Shown here: positions 38,601-46,505 of the stretch, piece after piece
Position numbering within the stretch: position 1 is the first letter of the stretch
How the letters are laid out: each line of letters opens with the position of its first letter
Assembly: GCA_021014325.1 (NCBI GenBank)
Contig: CM037472.1
Coordinates: 30,900,234 to 30,964,233 of the forward strand
Length of the DNA stretch: 64,000 nucleotides
Direction of reading: 5' to 3'
Origin: Plazaster borealis
Lineage: Eukaryota; Echinodermata; Asteroidea; Forcipulatida; Labidiasteridae
Notes under the pieces: model-generated
What the model was told of the DNA's origin: nothing
The model's input: only the letters and a program-made list of their open reading frames with translations
Database searches by the model: none
Translations under genes and position numbers: made by a program

Positions 38601-41600
38601 ACTTTCAGAGCGAAATTTGAAACATGACATCATCGAACGCCAAAAACAGTTGGGTCTGTACATTCCAAAAGGGAATTTTTACGTCATTTTAAATAATAAT
38701 AATAATTTATTACATTTCTTGTGCGTCCTCTCCATCCGAGGATGTTCAAAGACCAAAGTACAATAAAATTCCATTAAAAATTTTAAATGCCGTTTTGATT
38801 GAATATCATCAAAATTCAGGAATCAACTAAAAGATTTCTGTACAAAAATGAACAGCTCATAATATATTTGAAATGTGACGTCATCGAACGTTTTTACATT
38901 TTGACAACAATTGCACTTGAAGGGTATCAGATATTATGGTATTTTGCACCATTTTAACCTTTAGAAACTTGTGATGTTTTTTCCCCACTTTCACATGGAC
39001 TCTTATATTGGAAAATGAGTGCATCTCAAAACTGAATTTGACTTTTGATCCCCTCTTTATTTTGGTGGAGTCAGTTACTAGTGCCTCAAAGATAGAAACA
39101 ATTCAAATGGAGATATTTCCAGAGTACTAATCTGACCCCATTTGAAACTCTGTTCTAGATTTGATGAGCAAGTGGAGGGTGGAGAGAGCTTTTTTCTTGA
39201 CTCGATCCTAGTGGCTCAAGAGATGCAGCAAAGTTATCCTAAATTGTTCGAAACCCTCCTCAGGGTCCCAGCTACATTTCAGAAGATTCATTTTGACAGG
39301 TAAAGAATCCATGCATCTACTTTGCATCATAATCAAGTCGGCCACAGCCGGGCTCCAATACGATTGCCCCATCCCCTTCGCTCCAGTATATTAAAGGTGG
39401 CAAGCTCCCTCGGCCGTCTCCGCTCCAGTATCTTTCTTCGGTACCCGAAGTAGGATATAGCTTGCCTACCTCGCCTCTTTAGGTGTTGGTCATGGCCGAG
39501 TGGTTAAGAGCACCGGAATCAAGCTCTGGTGTTTCTGATCAGCAGAGTGTGGGTTCGAGTCCCGGTCATGACACTTGTGTCCTTGAGCAAGGCACTTGAT
39601 CATAATTGGTTCTCTCCACCCAGGAGTACAAATGGGTACTGGCGAGAGCTGGGGAGTAACCTGCGATGAACTGGCATCCTGACCAGGGGGAATAGAAACA
39701 TTCTCAGTCATTTAATGCCAAGGAAACCGGGTATAAACACCGGCCTGATGAGCCATATTGGCTCGGGACAGATTTTACTTTTACCTCGCCTCTTCCTGCC
39801 ATGTTTCGGCACTAAGGAACCATCTGATGAGCCTTGAGCTTAGGCATGGCTACTCTATATCCTCCTTATCTCCCTACTGTTGACCTTAATCACTTGACGT
39901 CATCACCACAATAAATCTTGATTGCACCATTTTGGGAGTCAGTTTCCCTGTGCGTTATACTGTGTAGTGAGCATTTTAGGCGTCATTCGCATGTTTTACA
40001 CACTCATCTTTACATGCAATGTGACTCCCAAAATAGCAGACCATTGGGACACATGTCAGTGCATGGAGTTTATACACATAAACATAAATAAATTCAATTC
40101 AAGAGATTCAAAAGAAGAAATGTTCAGTTATAGATGTGGGAGGAAAACCCCAAATGAGGAAAACCCAAGCAATCAAGTAGGAACTGAAAAACCCAATCTA
40201 CATGCAAGGCTCCGGTCTCAGATTGGATGTGAACCGGAGTCCACAGAGATGAAAGGCAGGGAAAGAAACCACTGAGCCAACCTGAGCCAATACCTCAAAT
40301 ATGTAATGTTCAAGTCAGTGGTTTGAATGTGCTTGATCAGCTTGCTGTCAGTTCGTGGTTTGGGTCCTTTATCATCCTCAATTTGTGTTCTTTCATGATA
40401 CAGGGAGGTCCCTGCTGCTTATATCTACCGAAGACCACACATCACTGTTACTCCAGAAGGCAAGGTTTGTGACAATAAATGAATAGGGAATAAGTAAACC
40501 CACATATCACTGGTACACCAGAAGGCAAGGTTTGTGACAATAAGTGAATAGGGAATAAGTAAACCCACATATCACTGGTACACCAGAAGGCAAGGTTTGT
40601 GACAATAAGTGAATAGGGAATAAGTAAACCCACACATCACTGTCCAGAAGGCAAGGTTTGTGACAATAAGTGAATAGGGAATAAGTAAACCCACATATCA
40701 CTGTTACACCAGAAGGCAAGGTTTGTGACAATAAGTGAATAGGGAATAAGTAAACCCACATATCACTGTTACACCAGAAGGCAAGGTTTGTGACAATAAG
40801 TGAATAGGAAATATTTTGCATTGGCATATTTTGTTATAATATCTGTATTTAAAGGGAGGGTATACCTTTGGTAATTACTCCAAAACTTAATGACCATAAA
40901 AACTTACTTGGTAAGAAGCACTGCAGCTTGATAATGTATAGTATTTGGAAAAGATTCCCTCCTAAGGAATGTGGTTTTAGAGAAAGGGATTCAACAAATT
41001 GTCAATCTAATCGTTTCTCAGATTGTGTATTCCAATTACGGATTATTCTTCCTGCGTGGGCATAACCGCTCCAGATTTTCGGCGATATCTCAAAAACGCT
41101 ACCACCTTTTGAAAGAAATTTTCCTGGGTTAGTTTTATTGTAGATATTTTCATTTATATAGGATTAAAACAATCGGACGGTTCCAAAAACCAAAGGTATA
41201 CTTTGCCTTTAACTTATCTAAAGTGGAGTGAAACAAAAAGATCAATAAATAAATTGGGTTACTCTAATGATGTATTTTATCTTTGTCTGTCCCCAGATAA
41301 ACTCTTTTATTTGGTCTCCGCCGTTTGAAGGGCCTCTTAGGGTCCCAGAGGTGAGTATAACTCTAAAATCCCCACCTTACATCGCAAATCGTGTGGCGTG
41401 TCGTGGCCGAGCGGATAAGAACACCGAACTCAAGCTCTGGTGTTTCTGATCAGCAGAGTGTGGGTTCGAATCCCAGTCGTGACACTTGTGTCCTTAAGCA
41501 AGACACTTAACCACATGCTTCGTCCTTCGGATGGGACGTTAAGCCGGTGTTGTGTGTTGTGTAATGCATGCAAAAGAAAAGAGTGCACTTATCGCAAAGA

Positions 41601-44600
41601 GAAGAGAAGTTTGTGTGTGTGGTTTGTTTGGTTTGGCAGCATATTGCGCAGCACCTTGTAAACCATTATACATGGTGCTATGTAGGACTTGGTCTCATAC
41701 TTCAAACGTAGCCCCACACAATACCTTGCAGAAAAATAATGAACGTAAAAGCCTTTGAGAAATCTTCTTGTACCCTAAACCCCTTCACGCACTCTTCGTT
41801 TTTTCTACTAAGTCTCTCAAAACTGTCCCAAGGACATCATAAACATATGGCGATCGTGCCTGTTCCGTCTGCGCACCTAAAATTTTGAACACTTTACCTG
41901 TCAATGTAAGAAGCTGCAGTTCTTTTAAACAATTCAAAAACTTGCTTAAGACTCATTTGTTTAACTCGGCATATATTTTGTGATATTATACATGTCCCTT
42001 AATGTGTATTGGTTTGTTCACTATATGATTTGTATCTTTGTGTTCTATATTTCTCTATTGTTGCTTGTTATGTATTTTATGTGCAGCACCTCGGAATAAG
42101 GTCTTGTACACTAGATAGATGGTGCATTATAAATGCTTTTATTATTATTATTAATACCAGTTAAGTACTCATTTTCTAAGGCTCAATATAGTGGAATAAA
42201 CATGTTAGATAACTTATTGCCGGTAAATTGATCAATCATTTTGAGAAAAAAGTTTTACATTGTTGTGTCAAATAAAAAAGGTGTCACTCAGCAACTTTCT
42301 ACCTGATACATTATTTTTTAATTAAAAAGTGGTTACACTTCTGACACTTTGTGATAAAATATTTCATTATCATTTTCTCCTTGTGCAGGAAGATGTAGAG
42401 CCATACTACAAAGCGTATAGAAAACTTGCCGAGTTAATATACAACTCTAAACAGAAGGTAATTGCTTTATGTGGTTAAATTTACTTACACCAGTTTGGTC
42501 TCGTTTATCTTTCATGTAATCATGTACAAAAAAGGTTAAAGGTAGGGTCATAGATTGGTTTTTTGTCAACGTAATGAAGACAGATACAATAAAAGTTGCG
42601 TGTGAAAGTGTCTATCTGCTGAGAAACCTTTTTTTTTTAAAGTATTTTCATCATGAACTTCGTATCCAGCCACGTTTAATGAGGTGATAGCTGGTACCAA
42701 CGACATCTCTGGCCGCAGCATTCGCGAACGGATACCAACCCTCAGAAATCTGAGAAACGATCCATGCATGAATCATTTTTCAGATTTGAAAGTTTTTGGG
42801 TTACAAATTATCCAAACCATATTACTTCAAAGGGAATCCTTTCTCAAAATGGTTATATCAACAGCTACAGTGCTTCTCGCCAAGTAATTTGTTATGGTCA
42901 TTAATCTTTAGAGTACTTACCAATGTATGACCCTACCTTGAAAGGCATCGTACATGTTTGGTAATTGTCAAAGACCAGTGTTCTCATTTGGTGTATCCCA
43001 ACATATGCATAAAATAACAAGCCTGTGAAAATTTGGGCTCAAATGGTCATCGAAAAGTTGCAAGAAAATGATGAAAGAAAAAACACCCTTGTTGTTCAAA
43101 TTTGTGTGCTTTCAGATAGGAATAAAAACTTCTTGCAAGAAGTTTTTTTTTATTTTAGTGAGAAATTACCTCTTTCTCAAAAACTACGTTACTTCAGAGG
43201 GAGTCGTTTCTCACAATGTTTTATACTATCAACAGCTCTCTGTTGCTCGTTACCAAGTCAGTTTTTATGCTAATATATATTTCGAGTAATTACCAAACGT
43301 GTACAGTGCCTTTAAAGGTTGGCAAGAATATGATAGATAGTGACATTCCTGGTGGAGTGAGAGACTCACAGAACTTGTATATTATAAATGGTGAATAAAT
43401 TGACAAAGCTATATGCCCAATGCTAGGCATTATTGCATCCAATGCCCCCTGTTGTAGTCAAGTATTTTGTTCAGTTGAGTATTGAGTACTGCCGAGTGCT
43501 AGGGTGGCCAAGTAGTACTCGGGTACAAGTACCTTGGCCATCGAGTACTGAGTACAAGTGTCCGAGTACTGAATAATCTAATATCCGAGTATCGAGTCCA
43601 ACAGCCGAATACCAAGTACTTGGATCTCTGAGTATGAGTACGAGTACCGGTACTTTATAAAGAAAAATACTGCAAAATGGAGTATCAACACATTTATTGA
43701 TTTTGGACTAATTTGTAGCTGACAGTATGTGCTTGTTATGATAACTATCTTTTAAACATGAATACATCAAATACAACTTCAATTTTACTCTTTCCATTGC
43801 TTTATTCTTCTACTCCTTGGATAGCAAAGGCATAAATTTACGTTATCACAACATGATTTAGACCATAAGTACTTAAAAACGAATCCGATTACGTGTTGTT
43901 TGAAGCTTTGCATACCATGCACATGTTTTCTAGTACAGGTTATTTTTCAGTCAAGTGTCGAGTAGGCTTAGTGTCGAGTATGGACTTTGAGTACAAGGAC
44001 TTTGCTAGCCGAGTACAAACACGAGTATTAAAGAATTCAAGTATGAGTACGAGTACTACAATACTGCCAATGCCAAATACAAATCAGTTTTTTAAATGGT
44101 ACACATAGGAAACCCGAAGCGTTCATATTTTCTATCATAATTCTCATGTTTTGGACAGATCTTTAAAAGACTCCAACCTGGTGACTGTGTCGTTTTCAAC
44201 AACATGCGCATACTCCATGCACGAAAGGCATTTGTGTTGAATGGAGGGAAGCGACATCTTATGGTGAGTCATTTATACAGTCATGCACTTCCCTGATTGA
44301 AGAATGAAAGGAAAAAATTGATTTTCAGATTTTAAAGACACACTCTTGGGGACATGGAAAGGTTTGAAGACAATTGGAAGTACAAGGTGGTTCGGCTTGT
44401 GTGTATTGTAAAGCGCTCGCCTCTCACCACTGTGGCCCTAGTTCGATTCCCGGCTAAGGCCATATGTGAGTAGAGTTGTGGCGTGTCGTGGCTGAGCGGT
44501 CTAGTTCATCGAACCCAAGCTTTGGTGTTGTCAGCAGCAGAGTGTGGGTTCGAATCCCGGTCATGACTTTTGTGCCCTTAGGCACTTAACCATAATTGCT

Positions 44601-45666
44601 TCTTAAAAAGTTGGGAAGGTAGTGCATTCTGCTCTACAAGCCAGGCTCCTAGTGGATGATACCCATGCCTACATCCTTATGGACTGTGAAGGGGTTAACC
44701 CTGTTTCAGCCCTAGGAGTAGGTGGCAATGTGCCTCTAATGACAGTTGATTTGGGTCAAAAGCCCAAATCAGTTATGTCTAGTCCTCACCTTGAAGTGGC
44801 CGTCCGGCCTTGTGAGTAAGGCGATATCTCATTTAAAAAAAACAAAAAAACAAAATGGCTCTCTCGGCCTATACCACTAGAGTTTTTCTCCAGGCCCCCC
44901 GGTTTTCCTCCATCCAGAAAAATCAAACACTTTCGATCTTAGGTTGTGTTCTGAGGTCATATATGGGTTGATGTGGCACCCTTGTATGTCTGCGGCTCAA
45001 ACACATTGTAGCCACGTCTTTCACAATTCAGCTTCTCAGCTGCGAGTAAGGATGATTAGCCTCCCAAATTATTACTAACTATTAGTATTACAAATTGGCA
45101 ATTATAAACTAAAACCTCAGTAGTTCTTCACATGATTTTCTGACAAACAAATCAGATAAAACCAAATCAATTAACATTTTTGAAGTTTGCTTTTAACTCT
45201 GACTAGTTCAAATCTTCCCGAACTGACTCATGTTTTTACCAAAAATCCTCCATTATTTTGATTGATTTGGGGCAACGCCTGGCCACAATGCCAAGTGAGT
45301 TTAGGGTTTTATGTAAAGGTATAGTCAGTAGAACTTGTCTTGGTAAGAAACAATCAAACAATTATTGGTGCCAATCACTACGATCAATATTTTCATCTGA
45401 AATGCCGTCATCTTCATAGAAAATGTGATAAAAACCTGTCTTGTAACTATGAGGTCATAGCAAGACATCTTAAGGTTGTTGTTGTTGTCTTGTAACTGTC
45501 TAGACATGACAATGACATGGTTGTTTACAAATAATGTTATTTTTATTTTTGGTAACAGGGATGTTATGTTAATATTGATGACTTCAAGAGTCGTGTCCAG
45601 GTGTTGCACATGAAAAAGGGCTCTGGAACAATGGCTAAGCGAGTGAACAATGGAGACTGGTCATAA
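26468..45666 (+). CDS. BBOX1-like: Gamma-butyrobetaine / trimethyllysine dioxygenase-like enzyme (14 exons)
   Basis: Fe(II)- and 2-oxoglutarate-dependent hydroxylase of the BBOX1/TMLHE family, which carries out hydroxylation steps of carnitine biosynthesis. Fourteen exons join in frame to 458 residues; BBOX1 is 387 and TMLHE about 421. Residues 1-60 are basic and presequence-like. Residues 96-106 (WLHKNCHCRLC) keep the C-x-C-x2-C zinc site, with H147 as the likely fourth ligand. The jelly-roll core carries iron ligands H261 and D263 (LHMDL) and H408 (RILHARK), with R420 (GKRHLMGCY) to bind 2-oxoglutarate. PPGLQLLHC resembles BBOX1, whereas YFQ and the presequence resemble mitochondrial TMLHE, so the substrate is uncertain. 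A LINE and many repeats lie in its introns. Two splice-junction duplications affect exons 3 and 10. Confidence 0.92.
26938..27038 (+). CDS. BBOX1-like: Dioxygenase exon 2
   Basis: Acceptor TTCAACAG, donor GTAATT; phase 0 in, 2 out. Encodes VSDVIAQMKFQEISNINPQG and KHLEITWNDETVSR, the first beta-hairpin of the N-terminal domain. Confidence 0.88.
27098..27391. repeat. Direct repeat pair in dioxygenase intron
   Basis: About 90 bp at 27098-27188 (AACCTGTGAAAGTTTAAGCT, ATTGGTCATCAGAGTCATGA) recur at 27296-27391 with few changes; the intervening sequence is unique. Confidence 0.65.
27791..28057. repeat. Palindrome with tRNA-like centre (intact copy)
   Basis: Arms of about 103 bp, nearly perfect (GGTTTTACCCGTACACCGAT at the left, its complement at the right end), through TCACAGGCATATTACTC and GTGGGATTCGAACCCACGAC. 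The spacer carries GTGGTCTAGTTGGTAAGACA (A-box-like). With the right arm GGTTCGAATCCC it forms a tRNA-like unit. Acceptor-stem pairing and a normal anticodon arm are not evident. Confidence 0.8.
28117..28264 (+). repeat. 74-bp tandem duplication across exon 3 acceptor
   Basis: Two near-identical 74-bp units, 28117-28190 and 28191-28264, beginning GTGACCATTTAATACCATCA. Each contains TTATTACAG and the first 20 nt of exon 3 (TTTATGGCTGCATAAAAATT). The second is the working junction judged by frame. The 1-bp difference suggests a recent event. Confidence 0.9.
28245..28363 (+). CDS. BBOX1-like: Dioxygenase exon 3 (zinc-binding motif)
   Basis: Acceptor TTATTACAG, donor GTGAAT; phase 2 in, 1 out, both matching the neighbours. 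Encodes LWLHKNCHCRLCRHDNGQ, equivalent to the WLRDNCPCSDC zinc site of BBOX1, then CLTVKSASISS. A 74-bp tandem duplication covers the acceptor and the first 20 nt of this exon, so an identical acceptor lies 74 bp upstream (exon start would be 28171); using it shifts the frame. Confidence 0.88.
28392..28782. mobile_element. TTAA element B, copy 2
   Basis: Same interior as 21073-21471 (CCTATATAGTTGTAGATATA, GAGATATTGCCAAAAATCTG); left TTAA present, right flank CTAA. Confidence 0.75.
28795..28947. repeat. Palindromic repeat H (uninterrupted)
   Basis: Contains AAGATTCATCTTAAAATGAG and GTGACATCACACTTTGCTTA. Its reverse complement aligns with 4868-4979 plus 5354-5392 and supplies the empty TTAA site. 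Confidence 0.75.
29184..29320 (+). CDS. BBOX1-like: Dioxygenase exon 4
   Basis: Acceptor GTTACCAG, donor GTAGGA; phase 1 in, 0 out. Encodes ENGTLTVDWNEKAHETTIPL and QYLKDNCYSDKSLHEESKK, the second half of the N-terminal domain (compare ITWPDEH in BBOX1). Confidence 0.9.
29487..29842. mobile_element. TTAA element, another family
   Basis: Flanked by TTAA on both sides; ends AGGAACATTACAGAATTGGT and ACCAGTTCTGTAACGTTCCT are inverted copies. No coding capacity. Confidence 0.75.
29935..30095 (-). repeat. SINE fragment (tRNA-derived, minus strand)
   Basis: The minus strand reads GGCTTGTCGTAGCCAAGCAG (A box) and a B-box-like GTTTGAATCCCGGTCATGAC, as in families 1 and 2. Confidence 0.6.
30406..30461 (+). 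CDS. BBOX1-like: Dioxygenase exon 5
   Basis: Acceptor TTCGCCAG, donor GTATGT. Encodes DLREHHYKDLLSAKDNENR, the link into the catalytic domain. Phase 0 in, 2 out. Confidence 0.85.
30500..30735. mobile_element. MITE G
   Basis: CAGTATTTTTGACCGCGCGA at the left, CGCCCTC near the right end; interior GATGCGAAACAAGTAAAC as in 10965-11460. Confidence 0.6.
30885..31084. mobile_element. TTAA element A, copy 2 (half)
   Basis: Only the right half, from GAAGTTTTTATTCCTATCTG to CCAAACGTGTTCAGTGCCTTTAA. The left half is lost at the hairpin centre. Confidence 0.7.
31331..31613. mobile_element. TTAA element A, copy 3 (internal deletion)
   Basis: Left TTAA and AGGCATCGTACACGTTTGGT intact; the AGAAATTACCTCTTTC segment is missing, so it is shorter than full-length copies. 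Confidence 0.7.
31855..31930 (+). CDS. BBOX1-like: Dioxygenase exon 6
   Basis: Acceptor ATGGTAG, donor GTAAGA. Encodes FLTDLNEVGLVLVKGVPQEP, the strand pattern seen as LSTLKKVGIVRLTG in BBOX1. Phase 2 in, 0 out. Confidence 0.9.
32015..32059 (+). CDS. BBOX1-like: Dioxygenase exon 7 (45 nt)
   Basis: Acceptor CTGGTAG, donor GTAAGA. Encodes IAEIVSQVQETFYGK; ETFYG aligns with LTFYG of BBOX1 and ETIYG of TMLHE. Phase 0 both sides. Confidence 0.9.
32225..32303. mobile_element. TTAA element A, copy 4 (short deletion form)
   Basis: 79 bp between TTAA sequences at 32221-32224 and 32304-32307: both termini remain, the interior is deleted. Confidence 0.75.
32551..32916. mobile_element. TTAA element A, copy 5 (near full length)
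   Basis: AGGTATCGTACACGTTTGGT to CGTGTTCAGTGCCT, with central AACTTCTTGCAAGAAGTTTT. Left TTAA, right TTAT. Confidence 0.8.
33428..33760. mobile_element. MITE F next to exon 8 acceptor
   Basis: GGGGCTGGAATTTAACACTG at the left, AATTGGAGCCCTG at the right. The right end lies about 10 bp before the exon 8 acceptor. Confidence 0.65.
33772..33896 (+). CDS. BBOX1-like: Dioxygenase exon 8 (iron-binding HxD)
   Basis: Acceptor TTGTCTAG, donor GTTAGT. Encodes INLAYTPDTLELHMDLVYFQ and SPPGLQLLHCLR. H261 and D263 are the facial-triad pair. A MITE F copy ends only about 10 bp upstream of the acceptor. Phase 0 in, 2 out. Confidence 0.93.
34416..36035 (-). pseudogene. LINE ORF, reverse-transcriptase half
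   Basis: A 539-residue open frame spanning all main RT motifs, including the YADD active site, plus the C-terminal region. It has no start of its own: it is the continuation of the endonuclease frame after two frameshifts. Confidence 0.9.
36001..37941 (-). pseudogene. LINE ORF, endonuclease half
   Basis: A 646-residue open frame. Residues 45-80 resemble a signal peptide (MEVSILFILSLLARPLYC); residues 119-127 are a 2A-like motif; the endonuclease runs from about 230 to 455. The frame is lost before the reverse transcriptase, and the last roughly 40 codons are out of frame. Confidence 0.88.
38325..39060. repeat. Palindromic repeat E with tRNA-like insertion
   Basis: Outer parts match 13005-13470 and 52075-52680. 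A tRNA-like segment at about 38405-38535 (TAGATAGCTCAGTTGGTAGA) interrupts it between similar 12-bp sequences CAAGACTCTAAC and CAAGTCTTTAAC. A short ATAATAATAATAATTTATT stretch sits near 38690. Confidence 0.65.
39159..39299 (+). CDS. BBOX1-like: Dioxygenase exon 9
   Basis: Acceptor TTCTAG, donor GTAAAG. Encodes VEGGESFFLDSILVAQEMQQ and LLRVPATFQKIHFDR. GGES..LD matches the GGDSEIVDGF region of BBOX1. Phase 2 in, 2 out. The LINE-bearing intron lies upstream. Confidence 0.92.
39484..39780 (+). repeat. SINE with family 1 head and distinct tail
   Basis: TCATGGCCGAGTGGTTAAGA (A box), GGGTTCGAGTCCCGGTCATG (B box), then a different body (GAGCTGGGGAGTAACCTGCG, GCATCCTGACCAGGGGGAAT, TTGGCTCGGGACAGATTT). 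The type-II tRNA (Leu/Ser) look is clear. Confidence 0.8.
39880..40045. repeat. Repeat D
   Basis: CATTTTGGGAGTCAGTTTCC and GTGACTCCCAAAATAGCAGA form inverted ends. Confidence 0.55.
40404..40464 (+). CDS. BBOX1-like: Dioxygenase exon 10
   Basis: Acceptor GATACAG, donor GTTTGT. Encodes EVPAAYIYRRPHITVTPEGK. The last 29 nt and the donor are the first unit of a six-copy tandem array. Phase 2 in, 0 out. Confidence 0.9.
40436..40808 (+). repeat. 65-bp minisatellite, six copies, containing the exon 10 donor
   Basis: Six units (spacings 65, 65, 61, 65, 65). Each consists of the last 29 or so nt of exon 10 (CACATATCACTGTTACACCA, GAAGGCAAG), the donor GTTTGT and the first 30 nt of the intron. Donors lie at about 40465, 40530, 40595, 40656, 40721 and 40786. 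Only the first is joined to the full exon; the intron reads TGA in frame just after it. Confidence 0.93.
40853..41209. mobile_element. TTAA element B, copy 3
   Basis: TTTAAAGGGAGGGTATACCT at the left, AAAGGTATACTTTGCCTTTA at the right; interior GCGATATCTCAAAAACGCTA in inverted order to copy 1. Confidence 0.7.
41297..41350 (+). CDS. BBOX1-like: Dioxygenase exon 11
   Basis: Acceptor GTCCCCAG, donor GTGAGT. Encodes INSFIWSPPFEGPLRVPE, equivalent to VVRINFNNATRDTIFDVP of BBOX1. Phase 0 both sides. Confidence 0.9.
41394..41755 (+). repeat. tRNA-derived SINE family 1 (best copy)
   Basis: TCGTGGCCGAGCGGATAAGA (A box), GGGTTCGAATCCCAGTCGTG (B box), CTTCGTCCTTCGGATGGGAC, CAGCACCTTGTAAACCATTA. An internal RNA polymerase III promoter is clear. 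It sits 45 bp after exon 11. Confidence 0.82.
41765..42155 (+). mobile_element. LINE 3'-end fragment
   Basis: Reads GDRACSVCAPKILNTLPVNV and KQFKNLLKTHLFNSAYIL then stop, the classic CR1/L2 C-terminus. It is followed by untranslated sequence ending TTATTATTATTA. Confidence 0.82.
42389..42457 (+). CDS. BBOX1-like: Dioxygenase exon 12
   Basis: Acceptor TTGTGCAG, donor GTAATT. Encodes EDVEPYYKAYRKLAELIYNS and KQK, the amphipathic helix matching VQPFYAALKEFVDLMNS. Phase 0 both sides. Confidence 0.92.
42540..42937. mobile_element. TTAA element C, copy 1
   Basis: AGGTAGGGTCATAGATTGGT to ACCAATGTATGACCCTACCT, preceded by TTAA. Interior CTGGCCGCAGCATTCGCGAA. Element A copy 6 follows directly at its right end. 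Confidence 0.75.
42942..43311. mobile_element. TTAA element A, copy 6
   Basis: AAGGCATCGTACATGTTTGG to CCAAACGTGTACAGTGCCT, then TTAA; central AACTTCTTGCAAGAAGTTTT at 43126-43145. Confidence 0.8.
43480..44075. mobile_element. GAGTAC-rich element
   Basis: Two arrays of CGAGTACTGAGTACAAGT-type motifs, 43485-43655 and 43955-44065, bracket an AT-rich core of about 300 bp. GTAGTACTCG in the left arm and GAGTACTAC in the right are inverted. No coding capacity. A subterminal-repeat transposon is the simplest reading. Confidence 0.6.
44159..44263 (+). CDS. BBOX1-like: Dioxygenase exon 13 (distal His, Arg)
   Basis: Acceptor TTGGACAG, donor GTGAGT. Encodes LQPGDCVVFNNMRILHARKA and VLNGGKRHLM. H408 is the third iron ligand and R420 the 2-oxoglutarate salt-bridge residue. 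Phase 0 both sides. Confidence 0.94.
44380..45065 (+). mobile_element. SINE family 4 split by SINE family 2
   Basis: Head 44380-44465 (GTAAAGCGCTCGCCTCTCAC, AGTTCGATTCCCGGCTAAGG) and body about 44870-45065 (AAACACTTTCGATCTTAGGT, CTGCGGCTCAAACACATTG) form one family-4 SINE. The segment 44475-44830 is a full family-2 SINE with its own A and B boxes. Confidence 0.78.
45559..45666 (+). CDS. BBOX1-like: Dioxygenase exon 14 (stop codon)
   Basis: Acceptor GGTAACAG; stop TAA at 45664. Encodes GCYVNIDDFKSRVQVLHMKK and a basic tail ending NGDWS. GCY followed by D aligns with the GCYLTRDD end of TMLHE. Confidence 0.92.
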   Translation, partial: GCYVNIDDFKSRVQVLHMKKGSGTMAKRVNNGDWS

Positions 45667-45889
45667 ACACCATCGCAGAGCTGAAAGTTTTCTTGGAAAG
45701 TGTAATGTATTAATGTAGGACTTGCTCAAGTCTATTGTTGTGGGTGGCGTCACGGAGCCCGCACAAAACAAATTGAACAGCTACTTCTACAACAGGCTTC
45801 ATGTGTAAATTAAAAATGGAGATTTGTTCAATGGAGCGTCGCAATGTTTGGCTTTAGCATTACATGACACACAGGGTACCGAGCTTCCA

Positions 45890-46085
45890 ACTCTCCCTGA
45901 TTCTGCAGAAAGTTCCCTGAAAATTAACCAATCTTTCCGTGTTCTGATGAACAAATTTGAAAATCTCCCTGATTTGATTATATGAACTTTTTCCCTATTA
46001 TGTTGAATGTAATTCTAAATATCTCCCTGATTGTTGTACAAAATCTCCCTGATTGCAAGATGCAAATGCTGGCAGCTCTGATTGT
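45890..46085. repeat. CTCCCTGATT-motif repeat
   Basis: At least five spaced copies of CTCCCTGATT; spacing is irregular. It lies about 220 bp after the dioxygenase stop codon, so is probably in the 3' untranslated region. Confidence 0.6.
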
Positions 46086-46234
46086 ACGGTAGTGTACAGC
46101 TCAGGATTGACGTTCATTAAGTTTCCTCTATAGTGTGCTTTCTTGTAATACTAGTAGTAGTCTATTACAGAAAGTAATTTGTAAAGTTGACTATAAATTT
46201 CGAAATCATTCTCAGGGCATTTAAAGGGCTGTAG

Positions 46235-46505
46235 GGTTGGCATAGTGGTATCTTTCCTTACCTTTCACCTCTAGGACCCGGGTTTGAATCCCGCTAAGGG
46301 CACTATGTGGATTGGGTTTTTAGTACCTGATTGCATGGGTTTTCCTGGAATAATTCTCTGGTGTTTTCCAGCTACATCTAAAACTGAAACTTCCTTCTTT
46401 GTCTTCTCTCCATGGGATTCTTGGTTAGTATAGTGATTAAGTTCGCTTTTCTGAGAATCCTTTGCTTCATGACCATAATGAATAAATAAATAAAAAAAAA
46501 ATAAA
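46235..46505 (+). repeat. tRNA-derived SINE family 3 with A-rich tail
   Basis: GTTGGCATAGTGGTATCTTT (A box), GGGTTTGAATCCCGCTAAGG (B box), body with GGTGTTTTCCAGCTACATCT, and an AATAAATAAATAAAAAA tail. The tail type differs from the (TTA)n of family 1. Confidence 0.75.

Noticed and set aside
40436..40808. CRISPR-like array
   Set aside because: Head-to-tail 65-bp units with no unique spacers, in animal DNA; the units contain an exon-intron junction.
40507..40827. Minus-strand open frame of about 106 codons with repeated peptide
   Set aside because: It is a by-product of the 65-bp tandem array, not a gene; the peptide repeats simply reflect the DNA unit.
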